Shown here piece after piece: positions 45,090 to 53,152 of a stretch of DNA of 64,000 nt; the stretch's first letter is position 1; every line of letters begins with the position of its first letter. Origin of the DNA: Ardenticatenaceae bacterium (lineage in GTDB: Bacteria > Chloroflexota > Anaerolineae > Promineifilales > Promineifilaceae); NCBI GenBank assembly GCA_020634245.1, contig JACKCC010000006.1, positions 1-64,000 on the forward strand, written 5' to 3'. The position numbers and the translations under genes are program-made. A model generated the notes under the pieces. The model did not search any database. It was not told where the DNA came from and saw only the letters and a program-made list of their open reading frames with translations.

Positions 45090-45098
45090 GAATACACC

Positions 45099-46784
45099 TT
45101 ATGCGGTTTCGCTGCGCTGGCGCTGGAATTGGAGGATCGTCAGCCCGAAAATGAGCAAGAACAGCACCCAGGCGATAGCTGAGGCGTAGCCTTGCCGGAA
45201 GTTGCGGAAGCCCTGATTGTACAAATAAAGCACAATCGTTGTTGTTGATGTGCCGGGACCGCCCGGCGGCGTGGTTAACACAAAGACCTGGTCAAAAATT
45301 TGCATGGCCTGAATGGTCGTCGTGGTGACGACGAAGAACGTTGTGGGGGCCAGCAGTGGGATAGTGATGCGGAAAAATTGCGTAATAGCTCCTGCGCCAT
45401 CAACCGTGGCCGCTTCGTAGAGTGACTTGGGGATATTTTGCAGGCCAGCCAGGTAGAGCACGGTGTTGAAGCCCATCCACTGCCAGGCGGCGATGATGAC
45501 CACGGCGAACAAGGCCACGTCGGTGTCGGAGAGCCAGCCGATTTGCGGGTCAATCACCGTCCCCGCGCCCGCGATCTGGTTGATGAAGGCGACGACCCCG
45601 GCAATGAAGTAGTTGATCCAGCCGACGGTGGAGTTGTAGAGCCAGCGCCAGATGAGGGCCACCCCGACCACGGCGGCGATGCTAGGTAGGAAGTAGATGG
45701 TGCGGAACAGTTTCATGCCGGGTACTTTGCTGTTGAGCACGGTGGAAAGCAGGAGGGCGGGGATGACGGAGAGAGGAACGGCCGTTATCACAAACACCAG
45801 CGTATTCCGCAAAGCAATCCAGAATAATTTATCTTGCGCCCCAATAACATAACTTTGGCTAAAAATCGTGAAACGCGCCAGCTCATCATAAACCGTGATG
45901 TCGATGACTTCATTGGCTAATTGATCCGGGTTATCTAGCCGGGCAATATCCAGATTAAAGATTTCGCCGTAATTTTGCAGGCCAATCCAGTTTTGCTGAC
46001 CAAAGGCATCAGAATCGGTAAAACTGACGTAGAGCGACAACAGCAGCGGCCCGGCAAAAAACAGCAGAAATCCCAACAAATTGGGCGATAAAAACAGGTA
46101 ACCATTGAGGGCTTCGGAGTCCTGGCTTTTCTCTCTCATGGCGATGGCTACTTTGCCGCGCCACATCAGCCCGGCCATCGTGCCAAACAAGGCCGCCGCC
46201 AAAACCAGGGCGATATTGCGCAAATTATTCAATCGGGAAACCAGGGCAATCGTGCCGGGAATGATGCCGACAACGATAAGGAAAATAGTCAGACCGGCCA
46301 GCATGACAATTTTGCCGATGCGCTGGTGCGCCTGCTGCCGTTTAGGATTGTCTTTGTGCCGGTCGCCGGCGCTTTGGATCAAAAAACCAATGAGAACGAT
46401 GGATAAATATAGGAGTCCCCGGCCAAATGTATTGGCTAAAGCATCAATACCAATGAAGATGCCCAGGTAATGCAGTGCACCGATGAAAGCGGCCAAGAAC
46501 CCCAGGTAGTTGACGATAAGTGACTGAAACCGGCCCTGATGTTCCCGGCGCAGGATGGGGGGAACGGCCGTGCCACTGACGATACCGGTTAGAAGCAATA
46601 CGGCCGTGACCACAATTCGCAGCCACAGCGCCATGTCAGCCGAACGCCATACAAAAACAAGCCCAACGACAGCCCCAACCGTCACCAAAACGTGCCAGAT
46701 CACAGCAATGCGCAAAAACAAATCAATATTGGCGTCTGGCGGAGTGGATTGTTTCTTCCCCGAATTTCCCAATGCTAGTTGCAT
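45099..46784 (-). CDS. carbohydrate ABC transporter permease (MalF type) with extra N-terminal helices
   Basis: A 561-residue permease. ATG 46784 has a perfect AGGAGG six bases upstream. The first ~230 residues form six or so additional hydrophobic segments, well beyond the two extra found in E. coli MalF. The transport core starts around LFLSPNLLGFLLFFAGPLLLSLYVSFTD and contains the EAA loop SLYEAATVDGAGAITQFFRITIPLL. It partners the MalG-type protein and binding protein to import an oligosaccharide, probably a galactoside judging from the neighbouring genes. Confidence 0.92.
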   Translation of the reverse strand: MQLALGNSGKKQSTPPDANIDLFLRIAVIWHVLVTVGAVVGLVFVWRSADMALWLRIVVTAVLLLTGIVSGTAVPPILRREHQGRFQSLIVNYLGFLAAFIGALHYLGIFIGIDALANTFGRGLLYLSIVLIGFLIQSAGDRHKDNPKRQQAHQRIGKIVMLAGLTIFLIVVGIIPGTIALVSRLNNLRNIALVLAAALFGTMAGLMWRGKVAIAMREKSQDSEALNGYLFLSPNLLGFLLFFAGPLLLSLYVSFTDSDAFGQQNWIGLQNYGEIFNLDIARLDNPDQLANEVIDITVYDELARFTIFSQSYVIGAQDKLFWIALRNTLVFVITAVPLSVIPALLLSTVLNSKVPGMKLFRTIYFLPSIAAVVGVALIWRWLYNSTVGWINYFIAGVVAFINQIAGAGTVIDPQIGWLSDTDVALFAVVIIAAWQWMGFNTVLYLAGLQNIPKSLYEAATVDGAGAITQFFRITIPLLAPTTFFVVTTTTIQAMQIFDQVFVLTTPPGGPGTSTTTIVLYLYNQGFRNFRQGYASAIAWVLFLLIFGLTILQFQRQRSETA

Positions 46785-46852
46785 CGTTATCCTCCTCAGT
46801 TTCTCAGAAGTCAGGTGGGGAGCATTCCCCACCTGACTTAATTACAATGACA

Positions 46853-48235
46853 CTACTGCGTAAAAGCTTTGTTTGCCTCGTCGCAAACCGTTGCCGAGAA
46901 ATCATCCAGCGTGGTTTCGCCGGTCAGCAGCGAGGAGATGGAGGCGTCCATTACCGTAGCAAATTCCGGCCAGGAACCAGCCCACAACGGGCCTTCGGCG
47001 GTCGGATTATTGGCCAGACCATCCAGGAACGCCTGATTGTTAGCTGGCGGGGTGAAAGTCAAGAACGCATCCAACGCTTCCTGGCTGACCCGGCTGGGGA
47101 CGTTCGCGCCCAAAGCGGCCACTTTGCCTTGCGTTTCGGCCGTAGTGAGGGCCTGTACCAGTTTCCAGGCGGCTTGCGGATTGGCTGTATTGGCGTTTAC
47201 CACGTACGCGCCCCAGAAGAGCCAGTTGCCGGGTTCGCCGCTTGGCCCGCTGGGCAGACCAACCACGTCCCATTCAAAGTCGACAGTGCGGATGCCAGGG
47301 GTGGCCCAACGGCCGTTCTGGAACATGCCCACATTACCGGCGCGGAAAGGTGGTTCCGGGTCTTCGCCATAAGGAACGGCCGTGCCCGACTCGGTGTACA
47401 GCATCCGGGCAAATTCCAGACCGGCTAACGATTCAGCGCTGTCCAGCGCGCAAGCTGTGCGATCTTCATTGAAGAAACCGCCGCCAGCCGCATTCATCCA
47501 GACGCCGTAAGGACCCCACCAGGCACTGCCACCGTAGCCCTTGAACTCATCACCCAAAGCACTGACCGCTTCGGCAACTGCCAGGAACGCATCCCAGTTC
47601 CACTCACCAGCCGCTTCCAGTTCGCGCGGGTCATCGGCCCCGGCTTCGGCAATCAGGTCTAAGTTGAGATAAAGCGCGAAAGTCGAAACGTCACGTGGCA
47701 AACCCCACAGCGTTTCGCCAGTGTTGCTCGTCTCCGGGTTGAAGGTCAGATGATACATCGGGCCGGAATAGAAGGCATCATTGCTGTAGCCATCAGTGGC
47801 ATCAGCCAGATCACGCAGGTTGAAGAGCAGTCCACGCGTGGCAAAGTCAGCCACATCCGTTCCGGGAATCCAGAATACATCCGGGGCAGTTCCAGAGGCT
47901 AATTCGGTCTTCAAAACGTCCTGGTAGGAAGCGGTTTCGCTGCCACCCGGTTCATAAACCAGGGTAATGCCTTCAAGCTGGGCGCTTAATTCATCGCTGA
48001 TGCCCTGATACACATCGGCCTCTTCCTGGTTATCAGGACGGGTACGCCAGCGCAGGGTCACTTCTTCCATGGCCGGTTCAGCTGCCGGTTCTTCAACAGC
48101 CGGTTCTTCGGCCGCCGGTGCTTCTGTTTGAGGCTCTGCTGCCGGTTCCTCGGTTGTTCCGCCACCGCAAGCAGTGAGGATCATACCCAGGCTTAACAGT
48201 AAAACGAGCAAGTATAGAAATTTTTTGTTTGACAT
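46853..48235 (-). CDS. sugar ABC transporter substrate-binding lipoprotein
   Basis: A 460-residue family-1 solute-binding protein. ATG 48235 is chosen; a TTG upstream falls within the ribosome-binding site. The signal ends in a lipobox (SLGMILTACGGG), followed by a Glu/Pro/Ala-rich flexible linker (~25-60), then the binding domains (VTLRWRTRPDNQEEADVYQ, GTAPDVFWIPGTD, FRAGNVGMFQNGRWATPGIR). It captures sugar outside the membrane for the two permeases downstream. A leader with a strong ribosome-binding site precedes it. Confidence 0.93.
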   Translation of the reverse strand: MSNKKFLYLLVLLLSLGMILTACGGGTTEEPAAEPQTEAPAAEEPAVEEPAAEPAMEEVTLRWRTRPDNQEEADVYQGISDELSAQLEGITLVYEPGGSETASYQDVLKTELASGTAPDVFWIPGTDVADFATRGLLFNLRDLADATDGYSNDAFYSGPMYHLTFNPETSNTGETLWGLPRDVSTFALYLNLDLIAEAGADDPRELEAAGEWNWDAFLAVAEAVSALGDEFKGYGGSAWWGPYGVWMNAAGGGFFNEDRTACALDSAESLAGLEFARMLYTESGTAVPYGEDPEPPFRAGNVGMFQNGRWATPGIRTVDFEWDVVGLPSGPSGEPGNWLFWGAYVVNANTANPQAAWKLVQALTTAETQGKVAALGANVPSRVSQEALDAFLTFTPPANNQAFLDGLANNPTAEGPLWAGSWPEFATVMDASISSLLTGETTLDDFSATVCDEANKAFTQ

Positions 48236-48344
48236 TTGGTTTCTTATCCTCCTCAAGGATCAAAAAAATAAAATAAAGGTTGACAAAGTTCCGACTTGTG
48301 CAGTAAAGGGTCAGCATCACCTCCTGGGTGTTAAAAATTTTGTG

Positions 48345-49355
48345 TTATTCTGAAGCAGGGGTTGTAGATTGACGTAAAATTAATTGGGCCGGCAAGCGCA
48401 TTTGGCGGCGCGGCATATCCGGGTTTTCAACGCTGCCGATCAGGAGACGAACGGCTTCCGTGCCCATCCGGGCGAAATCTTGCCGGAATGTGGTCAATGG
48501 AGGCTCAAAATAGGCAGCCAGGGGAATATCATCGATGCCGATGACCGATAATTGGTCGGGTACTTGAAGGCCCAGGTCGCGGGCGGCGCGCAGTGCGCCA
48601 ACGGCCATCTGGTCATTTTGAGCGAAGATAGCTCGTGGAATCCGGCCTTCTTGGGCCAACTGCATCAGGGCATCGTAACCAGAGCGGGCCGACCAGTCGC
48701 CTTCGATGATAATGGCCGGATTGTAGGAAATGGCAGCATCGGTCAAAGCTGATTTGTAACCATCGCTGCGATCCTGGGAACAATCTTCACTCATGGGGCC
48801 GGTAATGCAGCCAATTTGGTGATGCCCCAGGTCCAGGAGATGCTGTGTGGCCAGGCGGGCGGCGTTTTCGTCGTCCAGGGCGACTGAGTTGGTGGTTTCG
48901 GCACGGGGGCGCGCTCCGGCAAAAACGATGGGGTGGTTTTGCGGTAAGTGTTGGAAACGGCCGTCCTGGTAAGGATTGATAACGATCATCCCTTCAGCGC
49001 GGCGGCTGGTGACTAATTCGTCCACGAGTGCGGCAAAAGTCTCTTCATCGGGCGCTGAGGCGGACAGCAGGAAGTAACCGCGTAGACGGGCCTCTCGTTC
49101 AGCGCCATCAATCATGCTGGCAAAAGTGTAATCGGTGAGGTTGGGGGCGATACAGGCCAGAACACCGCTGCGGCCGCGGGCCATGGAGCGGGCCATGGCG
49201 TTGGGCCGGTAGCCCAGTTCATCAATGGCGGTTTCGACGCGGGTGCGGGTTTCCGGGCTGACGCGTTCGTTCCCGTTGATGACGCGGGAGACAGTTTGGT
49301 GGGAAACCCCGGCGCGATGAGCCACATCGCGGATTGTTACGTGGGAACGGGGCAT
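48345..49355 (-). CDS. LacI-family transcriptional repressor
   Basis: A 336-residue regulator. The N-terminal helix-turn-helix and hinge (VTIRDVAHRAGVSHQTVSRVINGN, YRPNAMARSMARGRSG) precede a periplasmic-binding-protein-like sensor domain (AIFAQNDQMAVGALRAARDLGLQVP, SVIGIDDIPLAAYFEPPLTT). It is the first gene of the galactoside locus and probably senses a galactoside. A 24-base palindrome immediately upstream (49381-49404) is the likely operator, giving autoregulation and control of the downstream transporter and catabolic genes. Confidence 0.95.
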   Translation of the reverse strand: MPRSHVTIRDVAHRAGVSHQTVSRVINGNERVSPETRTRVETAIDELGYRPNAMARSMARGRSGVLACIAPNLTDYTFASMIDGAEREARLRGYFLLSASAPDEETFAALVDELVTSRRAEGMIVINPYQDGRFQHLPQNHPIVFAGARPRAETTNSVALDDENAARLATQHLLDLGHHQIGCITGPMSEDCSQDRSDGYKSALTDAAISYNPAIIIEGDWSARSGYDALMQLAQEGRIPRAIFAQNDQMAVGALRAARDLGLQVPDQLSVIGIDDIPLAAYFEPPLTTFRQDFARMGTEAVRLLIGSVENPDMPRRQMRLPAQLILRQSTTPASE

Positions 49356-49380
49356 GAAATTTCTCCTGTTATCCTGCCGT

Positions 49381-49404
49381 GTTACCGGTCACGTGACCGG
49401 TAAC
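49381..49404 (-). promoter_or_regulatory. LacI-type double operator
   Basis: A 24-base perfect palindrome with half GTTACCGGTCAC and its complement. Each half is itself a LacI-like pseudo-palindrome around CG (ACCGGT), so two repressor sites are stacked end to end. It lies 26 bases upstream of the repressor start and next to TATAAT-like sequence. Confidence 0.75.
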
Positions 49405-49462
49405 ATCCAATATAATATGAATTATATGGTTTGTCAATAACGGATTTTGGGATTGATGGGTA

Positions 49463-49499
49463 ACAAAAAACGGCCGTATTGGGAACGGCCGCTTTTTGT
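49463..49499 (-). terminator. intrinsic terminator of the ubiquitin-like locus
   Basis: Fourteen-base arms (49463-49476, 49486-49499) match with one mismatch. They contain a GC core CGGCCG and A/T flanks that give a T-run on the minus strand, fitting transcription from the RING-like gene. It incorporates an ACGGCCGT octamer and could act in both directions. Confidence 0.7.
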
Positions 49500-49585
49500 C
49501 ATAATCGAGGTTTTAATTTATCGGCGGCCGATGGTGCTTAGGATGAAACTATCGGGGTGATATTCCATTTTGCCATTGGCAGTTG

Positions 49586-49615
49586 ATGTATCGGGATTTT
49601 CGATTCCCGATACAT
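49586..49615. repeat. hairpin after the RING-like gene
   Basis: ATGTATCGGGA (49586-49596) pairs perfectly with 49605-49615 over an 8-base loop, 40 bases after the stop. Confidence 0.65.
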
Positions 49616-49655
49616 ACACATTTATTGAATTTATCTGAAACACATCTGATTGAGC

Positions 49656-50090
49656 TTACTGTGACAGCCCGATTTTGATCTGGTCCAGCAGCCACTGGAA
49701 GAGGCGGCGCAGCAGGCTGGGGCGGCGCAGCTCCTCGACCTGGCGGCGTTGTTCTTCTTTGAGCTGCTGGGTGCGGGAAGAAGGGGAACGGCCGTTCAGC
49801 GATGGCTGTAAATCCGTATACTTAATCTTCAACACCGGGGTGGCACTTTCTCCCCAGCGGCGGAATTTATCATGATCGCAGCCCAGGACGGCGCACTTGC
49901 CGCCGCTCTGCACCCAGCACGTTTCGTGGTAAAGCGTGCCGCAAGCAGCGCAAACCACCGGCCGCAGTTCCCGGTCAGCCACATTGGCCTCCACCGGATT
50001 GGCGCAAATGGGACAATGCAGGCTCAGTTGATTGGCCTCATCGATGTCGGTATCGGTGATGCGGATGAAAGGTAGTTCCTGCTCGTTCAT
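49656..50090 (-). CDS. RING-like treble-clef zinc protein, candidate E3
   Basis: A 144-residue protein. Eight potential zinc ligands are spaced as in a cross-brace RING-type domain: Cys26, Cys29 (CPIC), Cys47, Cys50 (CAAC), His55, Cys58 (YHETC), Cys66 and Cys71. The remainder has a charged coiled coil (~105-125) and an amphipathic C-terminal helix (LLRRLFQWLLDQIKI) that could bind a membrane. In eukaryotes RING domains bring E2 and substrate together. Here the gene ends an operon with E1, E2, a ubiquitin-like protein and JAMM peptidases, so an E3 or E2-adaptor role is a strong hypothesis but not shown. It could instead be a simple zinc adaptor. Confidence 0.75.
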   Translation of the reverse strand: MNEQELPFIRITDTDIDEANQLSLHCPICANPVEANVADRELRPVVCAACGTLYHETCWVQSGGKCAVLGCDHDKFRRWGESATPVLKIKYTDLQPSLNGRSPSSRTQQLKEEQRRQVEELRRPSLLRRLFQWLLDQIKIGLSQ

Positions 50091-50160
50091 GATAATTAGA
50101 TCGTAAAGCGTAAAAGTCGGGTAGTCAAGTAGTTGGGTAGTTGGTTGGTTGGTGCTTTGT

Positions 50161-50220
50161 CACCCTTTCACCCCATCACCCGTTCACCCGTTCACCTCTT
50201 CACTTCTTCACCCGTTCACC
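50161..50220. repeat. TTCACC-type tandem repeat at the 3' end of the JAMM gene
   Basis: About seven degenerate units of TTCACCC, TTCACC and TCACCC in a row, continuing into the stop codon of the JAMM gene at 50216-50218. Same family as at 4091-4133 and 4551-4576. Confidence 0.8.
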
Positions 50221-51358
50221 ACGACCCCGCTGCCCAGGATGGCCAGGCAAAATCGACCGGACTAACGCGGGTTTTCTGCCGATCCCAGCAGAAGAAACCG
50301 CTCCGTTTGGCGATAGGGTCGAGCACCAGCGCCGTGTGCCAGATTTGGGTGAAGAAGTTTTGGTGAATGAATAAGTCCATCCCCGACAAAAAGATGCCGA
50401 AGCCGGGATGGGTATGATACCAGCCGACCATTACGGCCGTTTCATCGGGATAGCGTTCGGCCAGTTTGTCGTTGAGGTAACGCCAGCTCTCCGGTGTGTA
50501 GGTGACGCTGGCCCCGTGCATGACGGTGTGCTTGGCGATGATGGTGTCGAAGATGTGGACGACGTAACGGCCGTCCGGTTGTTTTTCCGGGCGCGGGCCG
50601 ACGAGGACACCGGCTACTTCCCGGTTCAGGCTGCCCAGGGCGTGGGCCTGTGCTGCCCGGTAGGCCGGTTCGTCGATGAGAATGTCAACGGCCGTCCACG
50701 TGTCATCCCCAATCGGCCGCCGTTTACCGGCAATGCGCACCCTGGCTTCGCTGGGGGCGATGTCCGGTGTGGGATAGGCTTGCGGTTCCGCGGCCTGCAC
50801 CGCCAAATCTTCCTCGCTGACCTCGAGTTCGGGAAAAATAGGTTCTGGTTCGGAGACGGTGAGTTCGACATCAGTTTCTTCAGACTCATCGAATTCTGCG
50901 AGCAAGGTAGCAGGGGGGGGGGGGAGCAGGGGAGCATTTTCTTCTGTTTTGGCAACAATTTCCTCTTCAACTTGCTCGATTTCTAATGCTTCTTCCTCCA
51001 GCTCTCGCTCTTGCTCTAGCTTTTCTAGCTCTAGCTTGTTGGGTAAGATGACTTTTTGCCTGGGCCAGTTTTGCAGCGGCAGCATGGGCTGGCCGGACTC
51101 GTCTAAAACCGTCACTTCGATTTGGGCCTGCTCGGCCAGATCGACCAGCTTGATTTCCTGGTAGGTCAGCCACACTTCCGCCTCCAACTGGTCGGCGAAG
51201 GCTTGCAAATCGGCCAGGGTACAGTCGCGCAGGTGGAGGATACGGCCGTTGGCTTCCACGGTATCAGGCGGGGTCAACGTAATATTGGCCGATGCCTTCT
51301 CAGCATCCGGCAAAGTGATCGTGATGATCGCTGTGTAAGTCGTTTCGTTTTGATTCAT
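50216..51358 (-). CDS. JAMM-domain isopeptidase with N-terminal extension and poly-G linker
   Basis: A 380-residue soluble protein. Residues 1-100 form a beta-rich domain of unknown family (YTAIITITLPDAEKASANITL...). A long acidic coiled coil and low-complexity linker (~105-200, EKLEQERELEEEALEIEQVEEEIV then a Pro run) follows. The C-terminal half is a JAB1/MPN+ metalloprotease: Glu247 in NREVAGVLVG and the JAMM signature His315-Thr-His317-Pro with Ser325 and Asp328 (WYHTHPGFGIFLSGMD), all metal ligands intact. It would cleave ubiquitin-like conjugates. The codons for the Pro run contain 12 consecutive G on the plus strand, a possible slippage site. It lies 6 bases after the other JAMM gene. 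Confidence 0.9.
   Translation of the reverse strand: MNQNETTYTAIITITLPDAEKASANITLTPPDTVEANGRILHLRDCTLADLQAFADQLEAEVWLTYQEIKLVDLAEQAQIEVTVLDESGQPMLPLQNWPRQKVILPNKLELEKLEQERELEEEALEIEQVEEEIVAKTEENAPLLPPPPATLLAEFDESEETDVELTVSEPEPIFPELEVSEEDLAVQAAEPQAYPTPDIAPSEARVRIAGKRRPIGDDTWTAVDILIDEPAYRAAQAHALGSLNREVAGVLVGPRPEKQPDGRYVVHIFDTIIAKHTVMHGASVTYTPESWRYLNDKLAERYPDETAVMVGWYHTHPGFGIFLSGMDLFIHQNFFTQIWHTALVLDPIAKRSGFFCWDRQKTRVSPVDFAWPSWAAGSW
50913..50924. repeat. 12-G homopolymer within the JAMM gene
   Basis: A run of twelve G (plus strand) encodes consecutive prolines in the linker between the N-terminal domain and the JAMM domain. One-base slippage would remove the protease from the product. Confidence 0.75.
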
Positions 51359-51364
51359 TGCGTT

Positions 51365-52549
51365 TTACGGTTTGAGATCTAAGGTAATGAGGCATGTGGC
51401 CGAATTTGTCAGGCGGATGTTGTTGCGATCAACGGCCGTTAACCGCATCTCATACGCGGCTGGCTGGCGTGGGGTCGTATCCCAGGTGGCAATTGTACCC
51501 AGGCTGGTGTCGGCGCGTTTATCGCCAACCAATGACCATAAATCAGCGCCCACCGGGCGAACTTCCACGCGATACCGGTACGCTTGCGGGTAAACGGCCG
51601 TGCCCACCACCTCAACCTCACTGCCTGCCTGCACGTTGCTGCCCGCCGCCGGCGACAAAATCCGCAAATTCGGATCAGGGCAGGCGGCTGCGTTTTCCGC
51701 CAGCGTTTGATCAGCCAGCGTCAGCGTCAGCGCTTCCAGTTGATTGACCTGCTTCGTCAGAGGAACGACCCAGCCAACGAGCAAAAAAAAGCTAAGGAGC
51801 AGGCCTAAAACGCCGGCAATCAGCCCCCAATTTTGCTGTTTGGGCTGCCAATCGGTGACGCTGCTGCCTGCATATGGGCTTAATCCCTGTTCGGCAGCCA
51901 GATGTTCTTCATACGTTTCCTGCCAGACCGACGTGCGTACCATTTTCCAATCGACGACCGGTTCCGGCGCGTCCAACAGCTCGTAAAAACCGGCCGATGG
52001 CGCTAGCTGCCCTTTGTTCCAGCCGAAGAAGCTGGCCTCGTTGCTCACCGGGTCAACTACCAACCCCACGTGCCAGGGTAGGGTGAAGGCCGCCGAATGG
52101 ACGACCACGTCATCACCCGAATAAAAAACGCCCAGGCCGGGATGGGTGTGGAACCAGCCGATGATGTCCAGCTTGGGGTACTGTTCACTCCGGTCGCGCT
52201 GTAGCTGCGTCCAGGAATCGGCGTCAAACGTGAAATGAATCGGGCCGTGACTGCCGGAAACGGCCGGTAACGCGGCCATAATGTCCACGTAAATCTGGTT
52301 TTGATAGCGGTAGACCTGTCCCAGCAGTGCCCCGCCCAGTTCAACGCGCCGGTTGCTGTGGCTATGTTCAACCACCTGGCGCAGCGCAGCCTGGCGCATG
52401 ATGATGATTTGCTCGTGGTCGGGGGAACGGCCGTGCAGCCAGCCTTTTTCCGCCAGATTGGGTGGCTGCCGTTCCGGCAGGCCGCTCACTTCCGGTTTCT
52501 GCAAATCAACAGCCGGAGCCGGTTCAGAGGAAATTGATGCTGAGGTCAT
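51365..52549 (-). CDS. membrane-anchored JAMM-domain isopeptidase
   Basis: A 394-residue protein from ATG 52549, chosen for GGAGG six bases upstream; its start lies within the end of the E2 gene (26-base overlap). Residues ~45-190 form the JAMM/MPN+ domain with Glu70 (RRVELGGALLG), His134, His136, Ser144 and Asp147 (WFHTHPGLGVFYSGDD), a full catalytic set. One transmembrane helix follows (~243-264, LIAGVLGLLLSFFLLVGWVV), then a C-terminal ~125-residue beta-sandwich-like domain (LRILSPAAGSNVQAGSEVEVVGTAV) that would lie on the other side of the membrane. With no signal peptide, the protease is expected in the cytoplasm and the beta domain outside, which would place deconjugation at the membrane. 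Confidence 0.88.
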   Translation of the reverse strand: MTSASISSEPAPAVDLQKPEVSGLPERQPPNLAEKGWLHGRSPDHEQIIIMRQAALRQVVEHSHSNRRVELGGALLGQVYRYQNQIYVDIMAALPAVSGSHGPIHFTFDADSWTQLQRDRSEQYPKLDIIGWFHTHPGLGVFYSGDDVVVHSAAFTLPWHVGLVVDPVSNEASFFGWNKGQLAPSAGFYELLDAPEPVVDWKMVRTSVWQETYEEHLAAEQGLSPYAGSSVTDWQPKQQNWGLIAGVLGLLLSFFLLVGWVVPLTKQVNQLEALTLTLADQTLAENAAACPDPNLRILSPAAGSNVQAGSEVEVVGTAVYPQAYRYRVEVRPVGADLWSLVGDKRADTSLGTIATWDTTPRQPAAYEMRLTAVDRNNIRLTNSATCLITLDLKP

Positions 52550-53063
52550 CGGATTCCTCCTCTTCCTCACCCAGGACGATCATATCGGCCAGCGACTTGC
52601 CTTTGAGGGCACGGCCGTCAATGGGGAAATCATTCTTGTGACGCAGTGCCCAGGCCGCCGCCTTGGAATTCATCGGGTCACGGGGATCATAATTCTTGTA
52701 CTGCACCATCTCGGCCAGTGTCAGCAGCAGTTCGTCCAGCGTCTTGGCCGGCCACCACGCCCCGATGCAAACCGCACCGGTCACGTGAATGTTAGGATGG
52801 AAGATGGGCGTCTGCCACTTCAATTGGGGCTGTTTCAGCGGGTACTCGGCGTGTAGATAAATACTCACATCATGCACTTCGCGGATTTGGGGCTTGCCAG
52901 CCGAGTTGATGCTTTCCACCCCTTTGCAGGTAAAGCGGATCCAGTACTTCTCTGGCGGATTGCCCTCGGCCAGCATGAGATGGATGAATTCACTGCGATT
53001 CACCAAATCACGGATGCGTTGATGATCGTTGCGTAACCGCGTTTCACGAATATCGAATGACAT
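52524..53063 (-). CDS. E2-like ubiquitin-conjugating enzyme
   Basis: A 179-residue UBC-fold protein. It has the eukaryote-like tripeptide His89-Pro90-Asn91 (IFHPNIH) and, eight residues later, the candidate catalytic Cys99 in TGAVCIGAWWP, followed by TLDELLLTLAEMVQYKNYDPRDPMNSKAA, the equivalent of the E2 crossover helix with its ending NPxxPxNxxAA. The acidic tail EEEEESDD is extra. This level of similarity to eukaryotic E2 enzymes is unusual in bacteria. It should accept the ubiquitin-like protein from the E1 encoded in the same locus. The JAMM gene overlaps its 3' end. Confidence 0.92.
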   Translation of the reverse strand: MSFDIRETRLRNDHQRIRDLVNRSEFIHLMLAEGNPPEKYWIRFTCKGVESINSAGKPQIREVHDVSIYLHAEYPLKQPQLKWQTPIFHPNIHVTGAVCIGAWWPAKTLDELLLTLAEMVQYKNYDPRDPMNSKAAAWALRHKNDFPIDGRALKGKSLADMIVLGEEEEESDDLSINFL

Positions 53064-53076
53064 GGTTTCCTCAAAA

Positions 53077-53150
53077 AAGGCAGAAGGCAGAGGGCAAAAG
53101 GCAGAATAATCATTCCGCCTTCTGATTTCTGCCTTCTGATTTCTGCCTTA
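53077..53150. repeat. GGCAGAA-type inverted repeat between Ubl and E2 genes
   Basis: Tandem AAGGCAGA units at 53077-53106 face TTCTGCCTT units at 53117-53150, giving several alternative hairpins in the 89-base gap. It may tune the Ubl:E2 ratio. Confidence 0.65.
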
Positions 53151-53152
53151 AA

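Larger units (their letters stand above)
49356..49655. other. 300-bp intergenic region between the ubiquitin-like locus and lacI-type gene
   Basis: No gene is seen. From right to left it holds a hairpin at 49586-49615 just after the RING-like gene, a T-tailed hairpin at 49463-49499 and the LacI-type operator at 49381-49404 next to an AT-rich promoter-like stretch (49408-49440, with TATAATATGAATTATAT). Confidence 0.6.

Noticed and set aside
50161..50220. CRISPR array from the TTCACC repeats
   Set aside because: Units are 6-9 bases in direct tandem without spacers, and no cas gene is present.
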